From contig QFPK01000013.1 of NCBI GenBank assembly GCA_003248865.1, positions 1 to 64,000 of the forward strand: a stretch of DNA of 64,000 bases. The letters are read 5' to 3'. The position numbers and the translations under genes were made by a program. Below are positions 58,004 to 64,000 of the stretch, one piece after another (within the stretch, counting starts at the first letter, position 1; every line of letters starts with the position of its first letter). Origin of the DNA: Sphingomonas sp. GTDB lineage: Bacteria; Pseudomonadota; Alphaproteobacteria; Sphingomonadales; Sphingomonadaceae. Under the pieces are notes generated by a model. That model worked only from the letters and a program-made list of their open reading frames with translations. It was not told the origin of the DNA and made no database searches.

Positions 58004-58552
58004 AAGGCCTGCGGCGCCCCGCCGCTGGAACCGGGCGCCATCGACGTGACGCTGGAGGAAATGCCCGACGCGGGGCCACACTGGCGGCGCCGTGGCACGG
58101 GACAGGTAGAGCAATGCCCTCTTGCTGCGGGCGAGACGACAACAGGGCAAGAAAGGCAAAGTAATGCTGGCTAGAAGCCCGGTTCCAGACAACAGGTGGT
58201 AAATTCCTGTCAACATTCTGATTTATAAACTAAATCCGAAGATCTATCTGTCGTGAAACCTGATCGGAGCGGGCATTGGGCCAGCTGCTGGGCAGGTGAA
58301 AATGACATGCAAGTCGCCAGTTTTGCGGTTGCGCGGAGATCCGATTTCTCAACGCTGTCATCGGTTTGGAATCGAATCGGTCATGCAAATGTCCTGCTGA
58401 GAGAAAGCCTTTCGGCCCGCCTCACGGAAAAACGATTCATCGCAATTTCTGCACGCCTGAACAGCCTAAAGGTTCAATTTGGTTGCAGTTGTAACCGGCT
58501 GAGGGGACACGTCGCGAAAGTCGTAAAAAATTATAAAACAAAGGGTTGCTAA
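58004..58552. other. A/T-richer region upstream of beta-helix protein 2
   Basis: 549 bases, visibly less GC-rich than the surroundings, especially 58190-58255 and the last ~30 bases. I see no credible gene: a 99-codon frame ending at 58552 has no domain, no ribosome-binding site and unusual composition. It probably contains the promoter and a long 5' leader of the next gene. Confidence 0.45.
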
Positions 58553-60736
58553 ATGTTGTTTAACAAAGGTGTCGCCTTGTGCGGCACGATGATGCTGGCT
58601 GCCGTTTCCGGACAGGCCGTGGCGCAAACCGTCATTCTTGACGAAGATAATTATGAGAATGAGCAATACAGAGACAGTGGTGTGGGGCGGCTCGCCTTTC
58701 CGCTTGTTGTGTATCGCGTGGCAACCGCCCCAGCAAATGCGGTTCCGGTAACTACAGCGACCAATGCGGGCACGACGGCACCTGTTTCCCCTGCTGTTGC
58801 GGTATCATCCGGATCGACTGCTACGAGCGTGTCGAAAGCATCCCCTGCAACGACCAATGCCGCCACGGCGGCTTCGAGCGCGCAATCGCCGGCTACGTCG
58901 ACGCCAGCAATTTTTTCGCCCGCCGTTGAGCAGTCCACGGAGTATTTTCGAGATGCTGATACATATGTGGATGGCAGCTTTCTCTCGCGAATTAACATCT
59001 CGTCGCTGCGCACCCTGCTCCTGAATCTCGCGAGTGGCGGGTTGGCAAACCTGCCTGCACCTGTGGATACGGGAAACGCAGGTTCGGGTACGGGCGATCC
59101 GGGGACGCCGAGCGATGTGGTTTCAGAGACCCCGCCGGCGGTTGTCGTGCCTGACGTCCCCGCCCCGACCGAGCCAGTTATCCCGCCAGTGGTCACCGAA
59201 GATCCCACGCGCGGGCCGGAATTGCCCGAAGAGCCTGCGGCGCAGACACCGACGGAAGTGATCAAGGAGGTGATCGACGATGTCGTCGAAACCGTTACCG
59301 ATGTCGTGAAGGACATTGTGGACACCGTTGTGGACACCGTGGAAACGATTGTGGACGCAGTGGTGGATGCCGTGACCGGCGGGCAAGGGGACAGCAGCAC
59401 CGATGCCGGCGTAACCCCTTCGCTTCCGGTGAGCGGGCCACAGCCTGAACAAACTCCGCCTGCAACGGCCCCTGAGACGACGACGCCTTCGACGCCGTCT
59501 GCCCCGACGGGAGAGCTGCCTGCCGTTGAGAAGACCTTCGATGTCTATGACCGGGTGCAGCTGCGGGAGGCGTTGCTGGAGTCGCTGAACCTGGCGGGTG
59601 CCATCATCCGCATCCATCCTGGCGAATATGGTTCACTGGTGTGGACGAAGCGCGATCATGCCAAGGGCCGAGTCTTCCTGATCGGCGCCACCGACGAAAT
59701 GCCGGTGTTCACCATGATCAACCTGACCAGTTCGAAGAACGTCGCGATGAGCGGACTGCGGATCGCCAGCAACGAAGCCGTTCTACTGAACCTGTCGTCC
59801 ACATCGAACATCATCTTCACCGCCAGTGTCCTGACCAGCGCGAATCCCGACAAGGATCCGTGGGATAACGGAAACACCGGCATCCATGTCCGCTCTGCAT
59901 CACATGTGACGATCGAGGATGTGACCTTCGAGGATCTGCGGCTGGCGCTCTACTCGCAGCGTTCCGCGAATGTGAAGGTTCGCTACAACACGATGCATTA
60001 CCTGCGCGAAGGCATCAATGTCGCCGCGACGGACGGCCTGCTGCTGGAGCGGAACTATTTCACCGAGTTCTATCCCAACTATGGCAAGGGGGAGCATCCT
60101 GACACCGTCCAGTTCTGGAACCGCAACGAGGAAGCCGGCGTCTACAATGCCAAGCTGATCGAGAATGTGATGATCCATGGCGGCTGCCGCGCCGTGCAGG
60201 GCCTGTTCCTGGGCACTGACCGCAAGGCAATTCCGCACCGCAACCTCGAGATTCGCGGCAATGTCTATTACGGCTCCTCGTCGCACGGCATCACCGTCGA
60301 TGTCAGTGACGGTGTGACCATCGCCAACAACGTGGTTGCCATGTCACCCTGGGGCGAGCGCAACAACAGTGTCCGGTCTGCGGACGGGCGCTGCAGTGGT
60401 GGCTACAGCCCACGCATGCGGGCTCAGGACGCCGTCAACGTGTCCGCCTATGCCAACATCGGGATGGCGACACCGAGCGTCGGCGCGAACGAAGAGAAGA
60501 CCAAGACCAACAACTGGAAGATCTTTGACGCGGTCTATGGCGGGCTTCCGTGGGAAGAACTGCTCAACGCCCGGCCGACTGCGGATACCCCGAAGCTGGA
60601 GGAGTTTCTGACCAAGGAAGGGTCTGCTGCGCGGGCTGCCGGCGCGGGCATCCTGGTGAGCTTCCCCCACGGCGATCGCAAGCCGGGCCGGATCAACGGC
60701 TTGCTGGAGGCTCTGGCTCTCCACAACGCCTCCTGA
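58553..60736 (+). CDS. secreted beta-helix protein 2 with long low-complexity region
   Basis: A 727-residue protein. Signal peptide (MLFNKGVALCGTMMLAAVSGQAVA). Residues ~50-330 are Thr/Ser/Pro/Ala-rich and contain a Val/Asp helical repeat (EVIKEVIDDVVETVTDVV, KDIVDTVVDTVETIVDAVVD). Residues ~335-727 are a parallel beta-helix paralogous to the protein at 55438: shared motifs include GIHVRSASHVTIEDVTFEDLRLALYSQRSANVKVRYN and NYGKGEHPDTVQFWNRNEEAGV. Likely exported and acting on exopolysaccharide as lyase, epimerase or binding protein; the catalytic type is undetermined. A long leader precedes it and a terminator follows. Confidence 0.82.
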   Translation: MLFNKGVALCGTMMLAAVSGQAVAQTVILDEDNYENEQYRDSGVGRLAFPLVVYRVATAPANAVPVTTATNAGTTAPVSPAVAVSSGSTATSVSKASPATTNAATAASSAQSPATSTPAIFSPAVEQSTEYFRDADTYVDGSFLSRINISSLRTLLLNLASGGLANLPAPVDTGNAGSGTGDPGTPSDVVSETPPAVVVPDVPAPTEPVIPPVVTEDPTRGPELPEEPAAQTPTEVIKEVIDDVVETVTDVVKDIVDTVVDTVETIVDAVVDAVTGGQGDSSTDAGVTPSLPVSGPQPEQTPPATAPETTTPSTPSAPTGELPAVEKTFDVYDRVQLREALLESLNLAGAIIRIHPGEYGSLVWTKRDHAKGRVFLIGATDEMPVFTMINLTSSKNVAMSGLRIASNEAVLLNLSSTSNIIFTASVLTSANPDKDPWDNGNTGIHVRSASHVTIEDVTFEDLRLALYSQRSANVKVRYNTMHYLREGINVAATDGLLLERNYFTEFYPNYGKGEHPDTVQFWNRNEEAGVYNAKLIENVMIHGGCRAVQGLFLGTDRKAIPHRNLEIRGNVYYGSSSHGITVDVSDGVTIANNVVAMSPWGERNNSVRSADGRCSGGYSPRMRAQDAVNVSAYANIGMATPSVGANEEKTKTNNWKIFDAVYGGLPWEELLNARPTADTPKLEEFLTKEGSAARAAGAGILVSFPHGDRKPGRINGLLEALALHNAS

Positions 60737-60768
60737 TCTGACCGTTCAGAGCTGTGAACTCAGGAATG

Positions 60769-60803
60769 AAGAGCATGGTGTGTCCGCACCATGCTCTTTT
60801 CCT
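60769..60803 (+). terminator. intrinsic terminator after beta-helix gene 2
   Basis: A 12-bp stem AAGAGCATGGTG/CACCATGCTCTT (60769-60780, 60787-60798) with a 6-base loop, followed by TTCCTTT. Confidence 0.88.
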
Positions 60804-60880
60804 TTCGTTGATCGCCCGCGTCGCGATCGTTTACCGGTTTAATTCTGGCACCCGCACACCCCATTCGCTATGAGGGCGCC

Positions 60881-62485
60881 ATGATCAGCCTTCGCGACAG
60901 GATTCTGCCGCCCTACACCCGCCGGGTGGACGACCTGCGGCATCGGCTCGTGAAGTCCATTGCGGTGTTCGCGCTGCTCCTCACCGCCATTTTCATGGGC
61001 TTCTGGATCGCCGTGTTCGGCACATTGGTGGCGCAGCCCTTCTTCGTGCTGGTGGGCGTTCTGTTCATTCTGGCATTCTGGCTGGTGGACGATACCGAGC
61101 CGGACTATCGCAAGACGCTTGCCAAGATGCTGATCACTTATGGAGTGCTGGAATCGGCCTGGCCCTCCTATCTCGCGCTGGATATCCCCGGCCTGCCCTG
61201 GATCACCCCGCCAAGATTGGTTCTGCTGGCGATGATGCTGCTGATGACGCTGCAGATCGCGCAATCCAGCCGGGTACGTGGCGAAGTGAGCGAAGCGATC
61301 GCATACAACAAGATGGCTTTCCTGATCCTGGGGCTGTTCTGGCTCGTGGCGTTCGCGACCATCGCGTTCTCGCGTTACCCTGGCACCTCGGCCGTCGTTC
61401 TGGTGCAGAATTTCGTGCTGTGGAACGCCCCCTTCCTGGTGGCGATCTGGGTGTTCGGAGATCGCGACGTCTTTGCCCGCTTCGTGAAGGCCATGATGTG
61501 GACGATGTGCTTCATCTTCCTGTTGACCACGCTGGAGTATATCCAGCGAAAGCCCATCTGGTTCGATTACATCCCCTCATTCCTGAAGATCGACGGCCCG
61601 CTGTTCGCGGCGCTGATGGAAGAACAGGTGCGTGTTGGCGATGATCGATATCGTGCGCGCGGCGTGTTCGCGGTGCACCTGTATTTCGCCCAGTTCATGT
61701 TGATGGTGACACCCTTCATCCTGCACAAGGCCATTGAAAATAAAGGGTGGATGCGGTTCTGGGCCTGGGCACTGCTGGTGTTCAACCTCGTGGTGATCTG
61801 GATGACCAACACCAGAACGGGCATGTCAGGATTCATCTTGATCTGCTCGGGCATGATTGGGCTTTATGCGCTTCGGCGCTTCCTGAACCCCACCAGCAAA
61901 TCCGACATGGTGGCACCCGGCATCTTCATGTCGGCGCCCGTCGGCATGCTGGCCTTCGGCGTGTTGATCGCCCTGAGCCCGAGATTGCAGACCATGACCG
62001 TGGGCGGCGCGCAGACCCGTGGCAGCGACCAGGGACGCGACGTGCAGTGGCAGAAGGGAATGGCTGCGCTGGAGAGCAACCCGTTCGGGCATGGCGCGGA
62101 TGTATCGGCGCGGATCGCAGGCCGGTTGGTGGGGGATCGATACATTATCGACAGCCTGTGGCTGAACCTGCTGCTGGATTTCGGGGTACTGGGGTTCGTG
62201 GCCTTCATTGGTTTCATCCTGACGGCCGCCTATTTCGGCGTGCGCATGTACCTGCGGGCGACGGACGAGCGCGTGAAACTGATGGGACCGGCGGCGGTGG
62301 CGGTCGGCGGCATGGCAATGACCACATATACCATCAGTTACTGGAGCAACCTGCCCTTCATGTTCATCCTGTGCGCCTCGATCTTCGCCTTCCGCCGCTC
62401 TGTCCTTCAGGAGGAGAGAGGTTTGAACGCACCCCCCAAGTCGGCCATCCCGCTGCGCTCCCCGCTCCTCGGCCGCACGGCCTGA
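60881..62485 (+). CDS. O-antigen ligase/polymerase-like membrane protein (Wzy type)
   Basis: A 534-residue protein with about 11 hydrophobic segments and a large periplasmic loop. The Wzy_C/O-antigen-ligase region is seen in MTNTRTGMSGFILICSGMIGLYALRRF and the following GRDVQWQKGMAALESNPFGHGADVSARIAGRLVGDRYIIDSLWLNLLLDFGVLGFVAFIGFI, which holds the usual periplasmic Arg and His. It would polymerise or ligate glycan repeat units on undecaprenyl carrier. Start ATG 60881. The downstream pyruvyl transferase-like gene begins 5 bases after its stop, so they form one unit. Confidence 0.88.
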   Translation: MISLRDRILPPYTRRVDDLRHRLVKSIAVFALLLTAIFMGFWIAVFGTLVAQPFFVLVGVLFILAFWLVDDTEPDYRKTLAKMLITYGVLESAWPSYLALDIPGLPWITPPRLVLLAMMLLMTLQIAQSSRVRGEVSEAIAYNKMAFLILGLFWLVAFATIAFSRYPGTSAVVLVQNFVLWNAPFLVAIWVFGDRDVFARFVKAMMWTMCFIFLLTTLEYIQRKPIWFDYIPSFLKIDGPLFAALMEEQVRVGDDRYRARGVFAVHLYFAQFMLMVTPFILHKAIENKGWMRFWAWALLVFNLVVIWMTNTRTGMSGFILICSGMIGLYALRRFLNPTSKSDMVAPGIFMSAPVGMLAFGVLIALSPRLQTMTVGGAQTRGSDQGRDVQWQKGMAALESNPFGHGADVSARIAGRLVGDRYIIDSLWLNLLLDFGVLGFVAFIGFILTAAYFGVRMYLRATDERVKLMGPAAVAVGGMAMTTYTISYWSNLPFMFILCASIFAFRRSVLQEERGLNAPPKSAIPLRSPLLGRTA

Positions 62486-62489
62486 TCCG

Positions 62490-63419
62490 GTGCAGCTTCA
62501 TCATTTCCATGATCCCGAAGGCAATTTCGGGGACGATTTGAACCACTGGATCTGGGACTATCTGCTGCCCGGCTGGCGGCAGGCTTGGCCGGACACCTGG
62601 CTGGTGGGCGTGGGCACGCTCATCAACGAGAAGATGCCGGCCGGGGCGCCGAAGCTGGTGATGGGCTCGGGCGTTGGTTATGGCGAGCTGCCGTCGGACG
62701 GCATGAAGGCGGAATGCCGCTTCGTTTCGGTGCGCGGGCCGCGATCGGCCGCGACGCTCGGGATCGATCCGGCGCTGGGCATTCTGGACCCGGCCGCGCT
62801 GATCCCACTGCTGAGCGACTTTGCGGATATCGAGCGCCACGGCGAGACGCTGTTCATCCCCCACCATCGCTCCATCCACCGGCAGGACTGGCCCGCGTTG
62901 TGCACTCGGGCCGGGCTGTCGTTCCTCTCTCCCTGCGGCGAAGCGAAAGGCGTGATCCGCCGCATCGCGGGCGCAAGGCTGGTGGTGACGGAGAGCATGC
63001 ACGGCGCCATTCTGGCGGATGCCTTCGGCGTGCCCTGGCATGCCGTTTCCATCAACGCCCAGTTCAACAGCTGGAAATGGGCGGACTGGGGCGAAAGCGT
63101 CGGCGTGGACGTGAAAATCCATCCCCTCGCCTCCGCGCTGGAACCGCTGTTCCGCAAGCTGCAGCGCCAGCCCGCCGCGAAGCCGGCAGCCGGTGGTGCC
63201 CCCGCATCGGACGGCGGGCGCGGCGCACCGGCACGGCCGGGTCAGAGCTGGAAGGGTCGTCTCCGGCTGGCGCTGGAGCGCATGTCTGTCGAGCCGAAGA
63301 TCGCGGCACTGGCGAAACAGCCCGGGCAGTTGAGCGACCGGACAAAGCTGGCCGATGCGCAGGCGCGGCTGCAGGCGCGGCTGGCCGAGCTGGCGGGCGA
63401 GATGGTGGCGACGGCCTGA
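62490..63419 (+). CDS. polysaccharide pyruvyl transferase family protein
   Basis: A 309-residue protein starting at GTG 62490. The N-terminal MQLHHFHDPEGNFGDDLNHWIWDYLLPGWRQ and the central VSVRGPRSAATLGID, VVTESMHGAILADAFGVPWHAV and NSWKWADW are typical of the CsaB/polysaccharide pyruvyl transferase family (GT-B-like fold), which adds pyruvate ketals to glycans. The C-terminal ~90 residues are an Ala/Pro/Gly-rich linker and a helical tail not needed for the fold. It is directly downstream of the polymerase gene, supporting a role in exopolysaccharide modification. Confidence 0.87.
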   Translation: MQLHHFHDPEGNFGDDLNHWIWDYLLPGWRQAWPDTWLVGVGTLINEKMPAGAPKLVMGSGVGYGELPSDGMKAECRFVSVRGPRSAATLGIDPALGILDPAALIPLLSDFADIERHGETLFIPHHRSIHRQDWPALCTRAGLSFLSPCGEAKGVIRRIAGARLVVTESMHGAILADAFGVPWHAVSINAQFNSWKWADWGESVGVDVKIHPLASALEPLFRKLQRQPAAKPAAGGAPASDGGRGAPARPGQSWKGRLRLALERMSVEPKIAALAKQPGQLSDRTKLADAQARLQARLAELAGEMVATA

Positions 63420-63445
63420 CTTTCCGGGATGGCGGATCGATGATT

Positions 63446-63619
63446 TGAAGGGGCTCTGCCCCTTCACCCCGGCAGGGAGCTGTGCTCCCTGCACCCACAT
63501 TAGCAGGTCACCCGGCAAGGTTGTGCTCACGGAGGGGTTTGTTGCCTGCGGCGCCAGCAAGCTGCAACGCCAACTAAGAGGGTGCAGGGAAATCATTTCC
63601 CTGCCCGCCGGAGGCAAAA
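63446..63619 (-). repeat. palindromic intergenic repeat, copy 9 (inverted, internally deleted)
   Basis: Same orientation as copy 8. GAAGGGGC/GCCCCTTC, GGCAGGGAGC/GCTCCCTGC, only the first arm of the GCCTGCGGCGC pair, then directly GCAACGCCAAC with the GCAGGGAAAT/ATTTCCCTGC palindrome and the terminal repeat CCGCCGGAGGCAA. About 50 bases with the other arm are missing. It lies between the convergent pyruvyl transferase-like gene and the truncated last gene. Confidence 0.88.
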
Positions 63620-63631
63620 AACTCCTATCCT

Positions 63632-64000
63632 CTAAGGCAGCCCGAACTCCCGTCGTTCGCCATCGCCATAAAACCGCAGGCGGCGGAGATTTTCCAGCGC
63701 CCGGGGTGGGTTGGAGAGAACGCCTTTGTTCAGCAGATAGGTGCGCAGCATGTTGCGTGAGCGGCTGTGCGCGTTGGCGTGGCCGACGCGGTAGACGGCG
63801 CCGGGGTAGGGCAGGGCGGTGGTGGTGACGCCCTGATCCTTCAGCGCGGCTTTGACGGCGATGTGGCTGCCCAGCATGGATTTGATGTAATCCGTGCTTG
63901 CGGCTTCCTGCGATGGCGGCAGGCCGAGAGCGGCGAGCGGCACCACGGAGGAGGTGCCGCACAGGCTGCTGAAATCGGGGTGGGTGTAGAGGATGCGGCT
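63632..64000 (-). CDS. C-terminal part of an unidentified protein (partial)
   Basis: The last 122 residues of a leftward gene whose start is beyond the right edge; the frame is open to the end of the window. Visible sequence: SRILYTHPDFSSLCGTSSVV near its upstream end, SMLGSHIAVKAALKDQG, and GHANAHSRSRNMLRTYLLNKGVLSNPPRALENLRRLRFYG near the C-terminus. No membrane helix. I do not recognise a family; its place after polysaccharide genes makes a glycan-related enzyme such as a glycosyltransferase possible, but this is a guess from context. Confidence 0.6.
   Translation of the reverse strand, partial: SRILYTHPDFSSLCGTSSVVPLAALGLPPSQEAASTDYIKSMLGSHIAVKAALKDQGVTTTALPYPGAVYRVGHANAHSRSRNMLRTYLLNKGVLSNPPRALENLRRLRFYGDGERREFGLP

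Noticed and set aside
58253..58552. A 99-codon plus-strand frame immediately before beta-helix gene 2
   Set aside because: No ribosome-binding site, no domain, and a composition typical of non-coding leader.

Overview
The window is GC-rich chromosomal DNA from an alphaproteobacterium, most likely a sphingomonad (order Sphingomonadales). This rests on the 5' end of a 16S rRNA gene at the left edge (minus strand), a PEPxxWA-CTERM protein, the alphaproteobacterial orders hisS-prfA-prmC-DUF4167 and DUF2948-murA, a TPR-sulfotransferase next to a TonB-dependent receptor, and the extended ffh-rpsP-rimM-trmD-rplS block joined to ybgC-tolQRAB-pal-ispG. No phage, plasmid, transposase, CRISPR or tRNA was seen. 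Genus cannot be decided from this window.

Layout. 0-1.4 kb: rrn operon head with a recognisable promoter, a CBS-domain protein and a small membrane protein. 1.7-6.8 kb: DUF4167, prmC, prfA, hisS, then a CatB-type acetyltransferase. 7-17 kb: a long leftward housekeeping array (ffh, rpsP, rimM, trmD, rplS, ybgC, tolQ, tolR, tolA, tolB, pal, ispG, a GNAT enzyme, a Gdx-type SMR exporter). 17.4-25.8 kb: a PEP-CTERM protein with a sigma54-type promoter, purB, phaC, a small secreted protein, an AlaC-type aminotransferase, pyrD and an AraC-type regulator. 26-35 kb: TerC, class II aldolase, PhoD-like phosphatase, murI-thioesterase-hydroxyisobutyryl-CoA hydrolase, a serine hydrolase, an IF-1 paralogue and a 43-residue ORF.

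35-52.6 kb is the main catabolic island: a BetI-like TetR regulator, an APC permease, a PYROXD2-like FAD oxidoreductase, and divergently a Rieske N-demethylase-like oxygenase overlapping soxB-soxD-soxA-soxG (heterotetrameric sarcosine oxidase). These are followed by a TPR-sulfotransferase, a TonB receptor, an S9 peptidase and frmA (glutathione-dependent formaldehyde dehydrogenase). Rieske and sarcosine oxidase reactions release formaldehyde, which FrmA would remove. Four related imperfect palindromes around TGTCYAA lie upstream of tetR, the Rieske gene, the TonB receptor and frmA, so I infer one regulon. 52.8-64 kb: DUF2948, murA and a GST, then what looks like an exopolysaccharide region: two paralogous secreted beta-helix proteins, a GT2 glycosyltransferase, a Wzy-like polymerase, a pyruvyl transferase-like protein and one truncated gene.

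The most unusual structure is a family of about 230-bp intergenic repeats: eight full or nearly full copies, one remnant, and one terminal-repeat-only hairpin. They are built of consecutive hairpins whose stems differ between copies by compensating changes, and they occupy eight of the nine junctions where two genes converge in this window.
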